Assembly: GCA_001794055.1 (NCBI GenBank)
Contig: MGJB01000015.1
Coordinates: forward strand, 180-64,179
Length of the DNA: 64,000 nt
Source of the DNA: Candidatus Yanofskybacteria bacterium RIFCSPHIGHO2_01_FULL_41_26
Lineage (GTDB): Bacteria; Patescibacteria; Paceibacteria; 2-02-FULL-40-12; GWA2-44-9
Reading direction: 5' to 3'
Shown: positions 43,004-52,045 of the stretch, piece by piece
How the letters are laid out: each line of letters begins with the position of its first letter
Numbering within the stretch: the stretch's first letter is position 1
Translations under genes and position numbers: made by a program
Notes under the pieces: model-generated
What the model saw: the letters and a program-made list of their open reading frames with translations, nothing else
Databases searched by the model: none
Told to the model about the DNA's origin: nothing

Positions 43004-43558
43004 TTAGAAATTAACCCCGGGAACTTTTTCTGCTCCGGATTGAGATTCAAAATACGGCTTTGCGCTAAATCCGTAAAGACGAACAAAAACATTTGCCGGA
43101 AATCTTTTTAGTGTCGTATTGTAAGTCCTTACCGTATCATTGAACCTGCTCCTTTCCACGCTTATCCTGTTTTCCGTACCTTCAAGTTGGGCCATCAAAG
43201 TCAGAACGGTTTCCGAAGAACGAAGCTGAGGATAGTTTTCCAAAACAACAAGCAATCGGCCAAGAGAATTCTCCACATCATTGGCAGCTTTTACTTTATC
43301 GTCTGTGTTGGCAGCTCCGGCATAACGAGTTCTGGCTTCAGCCAAATCACCAAATACTTTTTGTTCTTGCGCCATAATGCCCTTTACCGAATTAACCAAG
43401 TTTGGTATTAAATCAAATCTTCTCTGATATTGGGTTTCGACTTGAGCCCATTGGCCGGCAATATTTTCATTCGCCTTGACCAAACCATTATATAGAGACC
43501 ACGAATACAAAACCACGACCACTACTATACCGACAATTATCCATGTAAATTTATTCAT
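43004..43558 (-). CDS. lemA: LemA family protein, copy 1
   Basis: 184 residues from the ATG at 43558. One N-terminal span (about 4-20) then the LemA helical domain (VETQYQRRFDLIPNLVNSVKG; LMAQLEGTENRISVERSRFN). Usually exposed outside with a short tail in the membrane. Operon with the TPM gene that follows. Confidence 0.92.
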   Translation of the reverse strand: MNKFTWIIVGIVVVVVLYSWSLYNGLVKANENIAGQWAQVETQYQRRFDLIPNLVNSVKGIMAQEQKVFGDLAEARTRYAGAANTDDKVKAANDVENSLGRLLVVLENYPQLRSSETVLTLMAQLEGTENRISVERSRFNDTVRTYNTTLKRFPANVFVRLYGFSAKPYFESQSGAEKVPGVNF

Positions 43559-43619
43559 ATTATGTATAGTAATACTTTTTAAACATAAGTTCAACTGGAG
43601 CGAAGTTTTTAAGTTGAAA

Positions 43620-43645
43620 ATAAAAAAGCTCCCCTTTGGGAGCCA
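43620..43645 (-). terminator. Terminator after the second TPM gene
   Basis: GGCTCCC / GGGAGC hairpin then TTTTTTATTTT on the minus strand, between TPM copy 2 and lemA copy 1. It divides the two LemA/TPM modules into separate transcripts. Confidence 0.88.
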
Positions 43646-43660
43646 TCTGTTTTTAAATAT

Positions 43661-45106
43661 TTACCAGCTTCCAGAAGCGCCTCCGCCACCGAAACTGCCT
43701 CCTCCAAAACCGCCAAAACTGCTTGAACCTGATGAGCTGGAAGATGACCAGTTTGAAGAATTTGAGTAGTTTGAACTACTACTATAAGAATTTCGCTTCG
43801 GCCTGGGATGTCGTTTTTCTTCGGCATCTTCTTTGTCCGACTTGGCCTTCGATTTGGCGCTTGCTACAAGCGCCATTGCCTCGGCAAACAGAGCGACCAC
43901 TAGAAGCCAGTTGACCGACTGGTTATCGGCCGCACTTCTAGCCTTCCGATATTTGTCTTCGGCTTGATCAAGATACTTGCGGCTTCTGTCTTTCACATCT
44001 TTATGTTCCAATTCTTTCCGAGCTGCCTTGATGGAATCGGGAACCGAATCAATTAATTTCGAGCTTGTGGCCTTAGCGTCATTTACTTCCTGAATTTTAT
44101 TTGTAATTGCTTCAAGGAGTCCCGAGGACGTCGAGATCGCCGTGAGTAGTGTCACGATTTTGTTGTAAATCGTTTCCGAGTTCATCCGATCGGAACTTCG
44201 ATGCTCTTCCTGCAGTAATGCCAGTTTCTTTTTTTGACTTTCAAGATCTGCAGGCAACTTATTCAGGCGATTTTCAAGATTTGACCAAACTTCTTTTGGA
44301 TTGGTCTTTTGAAGTTGCTCTAGTTTTTCACGAGCTTTTGGAATTTTTTGTTCAGCTTCTTTGATATAATTTTCGCAATTCACGAGTGAGCGGATATTTT
44401 CATCATAAATATTTTTTAGATATTTTCGCCGAATCTCCGCTTTATAGATAAAAATTCCAATTACTATTAGCACAATAATTGCCAGTCCCGTTGGAATAGC
44501 AATACTAAGAAATGCCGCCACTTGTTCGTCCTGAAGCTTCTGTTCGGCGGCCGCCTTCTCTGCGGCAATTTTTCTTTCTTCAAGGCGTGCCTCAAAGGGC
44601 TTAATGCCTAGATTGGTCAGAATTGCATCAATACCAGCCATAATACCCTTGGTCAATTTGGCGTTCTTGGCTGCTGTAGGCAAATCGACCGATTCCTTAA
44701 AATAAGGAATTATTATGTCTCTGATAATCCGTCCGCTTTGGACATCGGTTAGATCTGATTCCATTCCATATCCGACTTCAATCCTCATTTTTCTTTCATT
44801 AGGAGCAACCAGTAACACAACACCATTATCCTTCTTTTTATCTCCAACGCCCCACGACTGGGCCAGTCCGAGAGTGTAATCCTCCACGGTCTCACCTTCC
44901 AAAGACAGAACTGTTACTACAGCCACTTCAATAGATGTTTTTTCGCGATAATCCCGAAGTCGTGTTTCGGTCTGCTGTTTGGTCTCGGCTGACATTATAT
45001 TCGCAAAGTCGTTCACATATCCGACTGGCTTAGGATAGTTCGGAACAGCAAATGCAATTGCGGCCACAATAACAAAACAAACCATCAGAAAGCTTTTCTT
45101 AGCCAT
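43661..45106 (-). CDS. TPM-domain membrane protein, copy 2, long form
   Basis: 481 residues: signal peptide, TPM domain (about 25-165), one span (about 203-225), a long coiled-coil region (about 230-430) and a Ser/Gly tail ending FGGGGASGSW, like copy 1. Overlaps the preceding gene by 1 nt (TAATG). Confidence 0.85.
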   Translation of the reverse strand: MAKKSFLMVCFVIVAAIAFAVPNYPKPVGYVNDFANIMSAETKQQTETRLRDYREKTSIEVAVVTVLSLEGETVEDYTLGLAQSWGVGDKKKDNGVVLLVAPNERKMRIEVGYGMESDLTDVQSGRIIRDIIIPYFKESVDLPTAAKNAKLTKGIMAGIDAILTNLGIKPFEARLEERKIAAEKAAAEQKLQDEQVAAFLSIAIPTGLAIIVLIVIGIFIYKAEIRRKYLKNIYDENIRSLVNCENYIKEAEQKIPKAREKLEQLQKTNPKEVWSNLENRLNKLPADLESQKKKLALLQEEHRSSDRMNSETIYNKIVTLLTAISTSSGLLEAITNKIQEVNDAKATSSKLIDSVPDSIKAARKELEHKDVKDRSRKYLDQAEDKYRKARSAADNQSVNWLLVVALFAEAMALVASAKSKAKSDKEDAEEKRHPRPKRNSYSSSSNYSNSSNWSSSSSSGSSSFGGFGGGSFGGGGASGSW

Positions 45107-45576
45107 TATCTGCTACCTCCCACAATAACCTCATCGGACAACTCATCAACGTCGTCATTTCTTCTTGGGAAATATTTCGCCAATTGTCTTCCTATGCTTT
45201 CCACAACAGCACAAATTCCAACATGGAAGTTTCCATCTTTGAAATAAAGAGTCATAGCTTTTGCCATATTATCCCAGTATCCCTGCGGAAGCTTGGAATA
45301 AATTCCAGAGTCTCCAAGAATAGTGAATGTCCTCTCGTTCAAAACAATAAGAATCAGTATTCCTGTCTTATCGCGAGTTTTATGCATACCCGCCGTTTCA
45401 AAATCTCGAACGGCCTGTTCATGAACTCTGCCCATCAGATCATGATCACAGTCAAGAATAATCTCGACACGGATTTCTCCTGAAGTTTGCTTCTCGGCTT
45501 TGACAATAGTTGTTTCAATCTCCTTGAGCTGATCAGCAGAAAAATAATCTAGAACTTGTTGTTGTTTTTCAGACAT
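45106..45576 (-). CDS. TPM-domain protein, copy 3, soluble short form
   Basis: 156 residues: TPM domain only (KQTSGEIRVEIILDCDHDL; FTILGDSGIYSKLPQGYWDNM), no membrane part. Its ATG is joined to the lemA copy 2 stop (1-nt overlap), giving a tightly coupled lemA-tpm-tpm operon. Confidence 0.85.
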   Translation of the reverse strand: MSEKQQQVLDYFSADQLKEIETTIVKAEKQTSGEIRVEIILDCDHDLMGRVHEQAVRDFETAGMHKTRDKTGILILIVLNERTFTILGDSGIYSKLPQGYWDNMAKAMTLYFKDGNFHVGICAVVESIGRQLAKYFPRRNDDVDELSDEVIVGGSR

Positions 45577-46199
45577 TACTTTCTCAAGTCTCTAAAGTCC
45601 ACCTTGGGAGCTTTATTGGCGCCTTCTTCGGCTTTAAAGTACGGAAACACTTCAAAACCAAACCAATTAGCGACAAGATTGGTCGGGAAAACATTTCTTG
45701 TCGAATTATAATCAGCGGCCGATTTGTTATAACGCATCCGTTCAACAGAAATTCGATTTTCGGTCCCTTCAATCTGATCCTGTAGCCTTAGAAAATTTTC
45801 GTTGGCTTTGAGTTCTGGGTACTTTTCCATTACCACCATCAGCCGCGTCATTGCGCTTGAAAGTTCGCCTTGCGTCTGCTGGAACTGGGCCAGAGCCGCG
45901 GCATTTGGTATCTGGTCTGCCTTTATATTTACCTGGCCAACTTTTGCTCGAGCTTCGGTTACGGCAACAAAGGTTTCATTTTCATGAATTGCATAACCGC
46001 GTGCTGTTTCCACAAGGTTCGGCACCAAATCCGCCCTGCGCTGATAGACGTTTTCAACCTGTCCCCAGCTAGCCCTGGTTGCTTCACTTTTGGTGACAAG
46101 AGTGTTATAAGAATTCAAAACAGTTCCCCCTACGGCACAACCACCGATAAGAATAGCCGCGACAATTACGCCAACAACCCCAAGTGTCCATTTGCCCAT
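45576..46199 (-). CDS. lemA: LemA family protein, copy 2
   Basis: 207 residues from the ATG at 46199 with an AGGAGA site. Signal-type N-terminus ending IGGCAVGG, so possibly a lipoprotein, then the LemA domain (VENVYQRRADLVPNLVETARGY; LQDQIEGTENRISVERMRYN). Longer than copy 1 by about 20 residues. Confidence 0.9.
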   Translation of the reverse strand: MGKWTLGVVGVIVAAILIGGCAVGGTVLNSYNTLVTKSEATRASWGQVENVYQRRADLVPNLVETARGYAIHENETFVAVTEARAKVGQVNIKADQIPNAAALAQFQQTQGELSSAMTRLMVVMEKYPELKANENFLRLQDQIEGTENRISVERMRYNKSAADYNSTRNVFPTNLVANWFGFEVFPYFKAEEGANKAPKVDFRDLRK

Positions 46200-46349
46200 G
46201 TGGTTTTCTTCTCCTGTTTTTGTTAAAGATCCATTTGGCAGGGTTCGGAATGAACTCTGCACACCTTGGATATAATAAATGAATAAGTGGTTTTTGTCAA
46301 AATAAATTCCCAGAAAGAGCCAATTATTTATTATGCTTTAGTTTATATA

Positions 46350-46405
46350 TCGCTAAGAATTATTAAGGTATTTAATAATGTTTATAATTCTTTAATAATC
46401 TTAGA
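46350..46405. repeat. AT-rich inverted repeat after the HTH gene
   Basis: TAAGAATTATTAA and TTTAATAATCTTA, nearly complementary, with ATTTAATAAT between. It adjoins the stop of the gene at 46401. The 46263-46400 spacer holds no gene. Confidence 0.5.
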
Positions 46406-47063
46406 TATCCCCACGGTATTTAGAGATTCCATTTGCCCATCCAGAGATTTGCCTAGCTAACATCGAACTTCCTTTCACTCTAACCCTTAGAAGACTGCGT
46501 TTTGATTTTTTTAAGACGTAATAACGTGAAAAATTTGCTTGAGAAAATCCGGTTACATTGGCCCAGTAATCAACAGCTTCGTTTAATAGCTTCGGGCTAT
46601 TTTTCCCAATATAAACATCCAGACTAATTTCTTCTTTCTTGACTCTTCCAATACCCTCAAGCCACTTCAAAAATAATTTTATTAAGTTGGGATCAGAACT
46701 TGTAAACCGGACTCCCTTTTTTAAATCACTATCTTGTTTGTTCAATAACCTTTCCCTCCAATATAAGACGACTCCCATCAGCCACAATTCTCTTTTGGAA
46801 ATTTGTCCAATATCTTTAGCGGAGGTTTTTTGTATCTCCTCAATTGCTTTGTGGGTTTTTAAAGTTCTTATTTTTGAACCTCTTTGAACTGCCTCAATTC
46901 TCTTTTTTTTCAATCTTACCAGCTGGGGTTCAGACAATTTTATGCCCCGAAACCAGTAAGAAAGAGTTGATTTTGGAACAGAACAAAATTTTTGAATTTC
47001 TGAATACGAATACCCTCCTTTTCGAAGCTCAGTTGCAAAATCTTTGGGATCAGTTTTTTTCAT
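46401..47063 (-). CDS. HTH protein with a LAGLIDADG-like region
   Basis: 220 residues. N-terminal helix-turn-helix (ELRKGGYSYSEIQKFCSVPKSTLSYWFRG); the middle and C-terminus (GVRFTSSDPNLIKLFLKWLEG; VDYWANVTGFSQANFSRYYV) resemble LAGLIDADG-type endonuclease halves seen in CPR HTH proteins. Could be a DNA-binding regulator or an orphan endonuclease remnant. Confidence 0.6.
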   Translation of the reverse strand: MKKTDPKDFATELRKGGYSYSEIQKFCSVPKSTLSYWFRGIKLSEPQLVRLKKKRIEAVQRGSKIRTLKTHKAIEEIQKTSAKDIGQISKRELWLMGVVLYWRERLLNKQDSDLKKGVRFTSSDPNLIKLFLKWLEGIGRVKKEEISLDVYIGKNSPKLLNEAVDYWANVTGFSQANFSRYYVLKKSKRSLLRVRVKGSSMLARQISGWANGISKYRGDI

Positions 47064-47192
47064 ATGAACTAGGCTACTTATTTACTACTAACACATTAGC
47101 ACGGTTCAATAGACCTTGAAAATACCCTTATCCACAGCCAATATCTGAAGCTCTACATTGTTTTATATTTTTTATCTATTTGAAGTTCAAAT

Positions 47193-47813
47193 TTACTTTT
47201 GAATTACAAAGTCCATCCAAATTTTACCGAAAGGATCGTTAAACTTTTTTAAATCTATTATCTTAAAATCGGCTTTTTCGATAGATTCTCTCAATTCTTG
47301 TTCTGTCCAGAACTTACGAAAACGTTTTTCTTTTTTACTGAAACCTTCTTTGATATACCACCCCTCTTTACTCTCCGATGATTCAGTAGAGCTGACAAGG
47401 GCAACTCCTCCTGATGTTAAAACTGAACTTATTTTTTCAAACATTCCAGGGATTTGTTTTTTTGGAAAAAGGTGAATGAAGGCAAACGCTAAAACTCCGT
47501 TGAATTTTTTACTGAATTCAGTTGTTAGAAAGTCCCCCACTATAATGTCTGATGCGGGGTTTCTTTTGCGAGCGTAGTCAGCCATTTTAGAAGAAATTTC
47601 TATGCCGGTTGCCTGGAAACCTTTTTTATTTAAAACGCTTATTGCTAAACCGACGCCACACCCAATATCTAGTATTCTCCCATCAGATTTAATATAGCGC
47701 GAAAAATAAGACATCGAGTTTTCTGTAACCGGCCGAAGATCTTCCACTCTGGCTTCATATTCTGCTGATAAGGCATCATAGGTATTCTTGTGGATTATTA
47801 GAGAATTCTTCAT
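47193..47813 (-). CDS. SAM-dependent methyltransferase
   Basis: 206 residues from the ATG at 47813 (MKNSLIIHKNTYDALSAEYE). Motif I GRILDIGCGVGLAISVL, acidic loop ATGIEIS, motif II IIVGDF. Class I small-molecule type; substrate unknown. A GTG fourteen codons upstream is possible but has no better site. Confidence 0.85.
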   Translation of the reverse strand: MKNSLIIHKNTYDALSAEYEARVEDLRPVTENSMSYFSRYIKSDGRILDIGCGVGLAISVLNKKGFQATGIEISSKMADYARKRNPASDIIVGDFLTTEFSKKFNGVLAFAFIHLFPKKQIPGMFEKISSVLTSGGVALVSSTESSESKEGWYIKEGFSKKEKRFRKFWTEQELRESIEKADFKIIDLKKFNDPFGKIWMDFVIQK

Positions 47814-47854
47814 AAAAATTGGCTTTATTACTGATAAATACGAAATAAATACCA

Positions 47855-48661
47855 CTAGTATCTAGTTCGTGTTTCTACTATTTCGCAAAATTTCATGGCA
47901 TTGAGCAGATTGTCTTTTAATATTGCGAATGTATTGGCATGTTTTGTTTCGTCAATAAACCCATTCCCGTAAAGCACAACTTTTACTCGCGTCGTAATAT
48001 CAAAAATAGCAATATATCCCACGAGCTTTAATCTTCCATAAACTTTATCGGACATCCGCGGCCTAAATTCATAACCCTTCAGCTTTAAAACCGGATTTGA
48101 AAGATTAAACGAAGCCGCTATCCAAGCAGAAATAAGTCGAAGTCTCATTGTGTTATAACCGCTTCCAACATCGTCATCTGTGGTGCAACCAAATTCATAA
48201 AGCTGTCCTGAGCGTTGGCCAACTTGAATGTTGCCTAGTGCAATAAAATTCCAGCCCTTAATGGAGGTCACTGGTCTTGGATCACCATAGTGTTTCAGCC
48301 AACTATTTTGATCGGCAATTGCAAGCTTGAAATGATCTTCCAACGTCCAGATTGCCTTATGTGCCAACTTTATCGTATATCCTCCCAGCCAAGATTGATA
48401 TTCAATTGAATTTGGATCGAAGCGAGAAGATTCACCGTTATGGACACTACCCATAGTAAAATAATTTGCCCCTTTTTCTACGTCAAGCCCGAACCTCTTC
48501 CATGTCTTAGTCATTTCACAGGCCATCCAGCCGTTGATATACTCACTGGGAATGTTTTGGAATATTAATTTATATCCAATCTCATGCTCCACTTTCCTGA
48601 ATCTCGGAAGCCAGATAAGCTGAAGAAGCCTAGCTAATTTTTCTAATATGGTCTCGATCAT
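47855..48661 (-). CDS. Unknown cytoplasmic protein
   Basis: 268 residues. No clear domain. Several aromatic clusters (YINGWMACEMTKTWKRFG; EFGCTTDDDVGSGYNTM) suggest a compact globular fold. Overlaps the upstream gene by 4 nt. Confidence 0.6.
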   Translation of the reverse strand: MIETILEKLARLLQLIWLPRFRKVEHEIGYKLIFQNIPSEYINGWMACEMTKTWKRFGLDVEKGANYFTMGSVHNGESSRFDPNSIEYQSWLGGYTIKLAHKAIWTLEDHFKLAIADQNSWLKHYGDPRPVTSIKGWNFIALGNIQVGQRSGQLYEFGCTTDDDVGSGYNTMRLRLISAWIAASFNLSNPVLKLKGYEFRPRMSDKVYGRLKLVGYIAIFDITTRVKVVLYGNGFIDETKHANTFAILKDNLLNAMKFCEIVETRTRY

Positions 48662-48921
48662 GGCTTGTTGTCAATTTTTGTGGGTATTTTTCCAAGTATC
48701 TTTTTAATCTTGAGTTTATTAAACCACTTCTTCCCTATTATTCGGGCTAGTTTATTCTGGGTTCTCTTTCTGCCAAAAATAATGAACAACCCCACAAAGA
48801 AAAGCCAGGAACCGGGAGTAAACGGCGTCAGTAATGAAATAATCCCCCATAAAATTAAAATGCCAGCCAAGACATCCCGAGAATATTCAACTAATTTTTT
48901 ATAAAAATTTTTATATTTCAT
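48658..48921 (-). CDS. Small membrane protein of the PGPGW-like group
   Basis: 87 residues from the ATG at 48921. Central pair of spans around GIISLLTPFTPGSWLFFVG, the TPxxPG turn typical of small PGPGW-type membrane proteins. Basic C-terminus. Confidence 0.65.
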   Translation of the reverse strand: MKYKNFYKKLVEYSRDVLAGILILWGIISLLTPFTPGSWLFFVGLFIIFGRKRTQNKLARIIGKKWFNKLKIKKILGKIPTKIDNKP

Positions 48922-49129
48922 TTCAAAACTCAAAAATAGAAAAATATTGAAAATCCCAGCTTTTAATAACTTTCCAAAATGCAACCACCAAATCAACCCT
49001 CGGTTTATTTCCGTGTGTCATATTCATACAATGTGGCTGGACTATAGTGTCTAGTATTAGACCAATGAGGGTATTCTAAGGGTTTTTGGAGGTCTTTTCC
49101 AGAGTTATTTTGACCCATCTTGGTCGGAA

Positions 49130-49681
49130 CTATAATTTAAAAATTCTTAGGTTGTTACTATCCTTTCTCTCCTCAATGCTTGTGTTTTTAACTATCGGCA
49201 GAACTAACGATTCCATTTCTCCCTGGCACTCATAATCTGAAATAAAGTATTTTTCAGCTTCTTCCTTTGTACTCTCATCCAGATTTATTGCAATCGTAAT
49301 GTGAGGTTTAAAGTCAATCTCGTATTCTTTGGTGGAGTCGTCCACATAAGTACTATAATCTTTTAGGACCTTCTTTAATTCTTTCTGTAAATCAACAAGA
49401 AAATCATTTTCTTGAGCAATAAGCATGCATATATACTTTCCATCAGATCCTTTATCGACAACTACCTTATCAAAAACTAGCTTCTTATCAATTAACCTAT
49501 TATTCTCTATTATTCTAATTATTGAGAATTGTAGATCATTAATCCGATTCTCATCAATATAGCGGGGCTGGATAAGGGTAATGTGAAGATCAACTGGCTC
49601 AAAGTATTTATTCAAAAATTCATCAAACCATTCCGGTTTTTTAGTGAGGCTTACTTTTATATAAACTGCAAATATTTTCAT
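49130..49681 (-). CDS. 2H phosphoesterase (LigT/2'-5' RNA ligase-like)
   Basis: 183 residues. Two HxT motifs, LHITLIQP near residue 33 and KPHITIAI near residue 125, define the 2H superfamily, which acts on cyclic or 2'-5' phosphodiesters. Whether the target is RNA or a small nucleotide is open. Confidence 0.8.
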   Translation of the reverse strand: MKIFAVYIKVSLTKKPEWFDEFLNKYFEPVDLHITLIQPRYIDENRINDLQFSIIRIIENNRLIDKKLVFDKVVVDKGSDGKYICMLIAQENDFLVDLQKELKKVLKDYSTYVDDSTKEYEIDFKPHITIAINLDESTKEEAEKYFISDYECQGEMESLVLPIVKNTSIEERKDSNNLRIFKL

Positions 49682-49705
49682 AAATTAAGCATCTCTCCCT
49701 AAATA

Positions 49706-50254
49706 TTATTCTAGCTTTTTGGCACCTAGGTTTTGAAAAGACCAAAGTCCATTTTCACTATCATTGGGTGGTTGAAACCAACCTACGTGGTGGCTTTTAT
49801 ATTTATTAATATTGTTCTCAAAATAAATATTTAGCCTAATTTCACAAACTGAACTATCTAGATTTTTGTATTGGTTAAGTTCGTTCACTGGCGGAACTGG
49901 CAATGTATAGTATATGCCCTCCTTTGGCGGCAATGATAATTTATATCCGCGGTCGTTTCGACTTATTTTAAGATTGTATTTTTTATATGCCCCTGTATCT
50001 GGGACAATTTCTGTAATGTACACGGCATGATTGCTACCATTTCGAAGTTGAAACTCCCAACAATAACCATCTCCAAGCTTCCTTGCTTGTAAAAATACTT
50101 CTGCAAACTTTTTTAAATCAAACTGTTGTTTAGAAATACGATATGCAAAAATTCCTATAAAAATTGTAGCTAACGCTGAAACAGCTTCCCAACTAAAAGT
50201 AGAGGCGATAATCCTAAATACAAGATAGTCAATTAGATTAAAGTGATAATACAT
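49706..50254 (-). CDS. Membrane-anchored protein, unknown function
   Basis: 182 residues: one span near 22-40 (SALATIFIGIFAYRISK) and a soluble C-terminal part rich in beta strands. No family recognised. First of an accessory block next to tRNA-Gln. Confidence 0.6.
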   Translation of the reverse strand: MYYHFNLIDYLVFRIIASTFSWEAVSALATIFIGIFAYRISKQQFDLKKFAEVFLQARKLGDGYCWEFQLRNGSNHAVYITEIVPDTGAYKKYNLKISRNDRGYKLSLPPKEGIYYTLPVPPVNELNQYKNLDSSVCEIRLNIYFENNINKYKSHHVGWFQPPNDSENGLWSFQNLGAKKLE

Positions 50255-50293
50255 TTAAATAAGCTTTTAGGTCTACCTCGATACTTCCAACCT

Positions 50294-50367
50294 TGGCTGC
50301 CAGGCTTGGATTCGAACCAAGATACACGCCTCCAGAGGGCGCGGTCCTACCGTTAGACGACCTGGCA
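50294..50367 (-). tRNA. tRNA-Gln(CTG)
   Basis: Acceptor TGCCAGG / CCTGGCA, D arm GTCTAACGGTAGGAC, anticodon loop CTCTGGA (CTG), T arm CTTGG TTCGAAT CCAAG, discriminator G and encoded CCA. 74 nt. Confidence 0.93.
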
Positions 50368-50388
50368 AAATAACTTACTCATTCTACA

Positions 50389-50414
50389 ACAAAAAAACCG
50401 TTTTTCCAACGGTT
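50389..50414 (-). terminator. Terminator after ftsX
   Basis: Minus strand AACCGT / ACGGTT hairpin followed by TTTTTTTGTTG, 23 nt from the ftsX stop. Confidence 0.85.
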
Positions 50415-50436
50415 AATTTGACACCAAAACAAAACC

Positions 50437-51354
50437 TCATATCTTCAAGAATCGTCGAATGGCCACGAAACTTGAAGTCACTCCAATTAGAATTCCGATA
50501 AAGAAAATAAGGGGCACAAATTGGAAAATATTGGAAACAAAATAGCTTATTAAACTAACCCCGGGCATTAACCCTTCTACTTTGGGCGAGATAAAGAAAA
50601 TGGCGGGATAGAATAACACTGTCACAACTCCTGCCGCCAATACCCCATACATCCCCCCTTCAACAAGGTAAGGCGCTTTGATGTGCCAATTAGAACCTCC
50701 GACCAAGCGCATTATCTCTATTTCCTGTTTTTGGCTGTAAATAGTAAGCCGAATAGTATTGAAGGTCACCAGAATTGCAATCAATGCCAAAGCCATGGTT
50801 AACAAAAATCCCCAATTTTGGAGTCCGCCGGCAATGACTTGAACTCTTTTAATAACTTGCTCATTTTCATAAAAATTTATCTTATCAACTAAACTCCTAA
50901 ACTTATTTCCCTCAAGAAAAGTGACAATAGAAGCATATTGAGATGAATCACTCGCCTTTACGTTCAAAGATGCCTGCAGAGGATTGTCATTCAATTCTGC
51001 TAAAGAATCCTGAACTAAAGCATCTCCGGCATGTCTTGCTTTAAATTCGCTCAAGGCCTGATCTTTTGAAACATATTCAACACTCTTTACAGCACTCACT
51101 GCCTGGAGATCCTTTTTAACTTGGTTTATTTCCTGTTCGGATGCATCGTTTTTGAAGTAAACGCTTACATCCACCTTTTCTTCCAGATTCGATACAACTT
51201 GAGAAGTAAGGTAGTTCAAAGACATCAGTCCGGAAAACAAGAACAGCACTAAAACCATAACGCCAGTGGTGCCCATGCTTAAATAAGTATTCCTTTTGAA
51301 ATTGGTCCAGCCTACATTAAAAACTCTTTTTGCTGTTGATTTAAAATCTTCCAT
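50437..51354 (-). CDS. ftsX: Cell division ABC transporter permease FtsX
   Basis: 305 residues, four spans with a large extracellular loop between the first two (about 42-165). Works with FtsE to activate peptidoglycan hydrolases in other bacteria. Ends with IGVTSSFVAIRRFLKI. One nt after ftsE. Confidence 0.94.
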   Translation of the reverse strand: MEDFKSTAKRVFNVGWTNFKRNTYLSMGTTGVMVLVLFLFSGLMSLNYLTSQVVSNLEEKVDVSVYFKNDASEQEINQVKKDLQAVSAVKSVEYVSKDQALSEFKARHAGDALVQDSLAELNDNPLQASLNVKASDSSQYASIVTFLEGNKFRSLVDKINFYENEQVIKRVQVIAGGLQNWGFLLTMALALIAILVTFNTIRLTIYSQKQEIEIMRLVGGSNWHIKAPYLVEGGMYGVLAAGVVTVLFYPAIFFISPKVEGLMPGVSLISYFVSNIFQFVPLIFFIGILIGVTSSFVAIRRFLKI

Positions 51355-51355
51355 A

Positions 51356-52045
51356 TTAAATTACATATTTACCGTTTTCTACCTGATCTCTGACTATCTT
51401 CCCTTTCTCTATGCTTATAACCCTCCTACCGATAGCGTTTACCACTTCTCTATTGTGAGTAGCTAATATAACGGTCGTACCAAGTTCATTTATCTTCATC
51501 AATAATTTTACCACATCATAAGTATTCACCAAATCCAAATTCCCGGTCGGCTCATCGGCTAATATAATTTTTGGTCGGTGTATCAAAGCTCTGGCAATCG
51601 CTAAACGTTGTTTTTCTCCGCCCGATAATTGATGGGGAAAACTTTTGAGCTTATCCCCCAAACCGACAATTCCCAAAATCTTAGGGACATCGCTATTTAC
51701 TTCGTCTTTATCTGCTCCACAAACTTCCATAGCAAAAGCAACATTTTCAAAAGAAGTTTTCGTAGACAAAAGTTTGAAATCTTGATATACAGTTCCGATT
51801 TTTCTACGAAGCAAAGGAATCGCCTTGGAAGGAATTTCAGACATATTAACGCCGTCTAAAACAATTTCTCCTCGAAACGGCCTTATCTCGCGAGTCAAAA
51901 GACGAAGTAGGGTTGATTTGCCGGCTCCAGCCGGTCCAATGATAGAAACGAATTCTCCGTCTTTAATATGCAAATTTATTCCGTTCAGTATCTCTATACT
52001 CTCGTCATTATCATAAATTGTAGAAACATCTTTAAATTCTATCAT
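51356..52045 (-). CDS. ftsE: Cell division ATP-binding protein FtsE
   Basis: 229 residues. Walker A GPAGAGKSTLL, signature LSGGEKQRLAIARAL, Walker B IILADEPTGNLD. ABC partner of FtsX. Overlaps prfB by 4 nt; the prfB-ftsE-ftsX order is common in CPR. Confidence 0.95.
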   Translation of the reverse strand: MIEFKDVSTIYDNDESIEILNGINLHIKDGEFVSIIGPAGAGKSTLLRLLTREIRPFRGEIVLDGVNMSEIPSKAIPLLRRKIGTVYQDFKLLSTKTSFENVAFAMEVCGADKDEVNSDVPKILGIVGLGDKLKSFPHQLSGGEKQRLAIARALIHRPKIILADEPTGNLDLVNTYDVVKLLMKINELGTTVILATHNREVVNAIGRRVISIEKGKIVRDQVENGKYVI

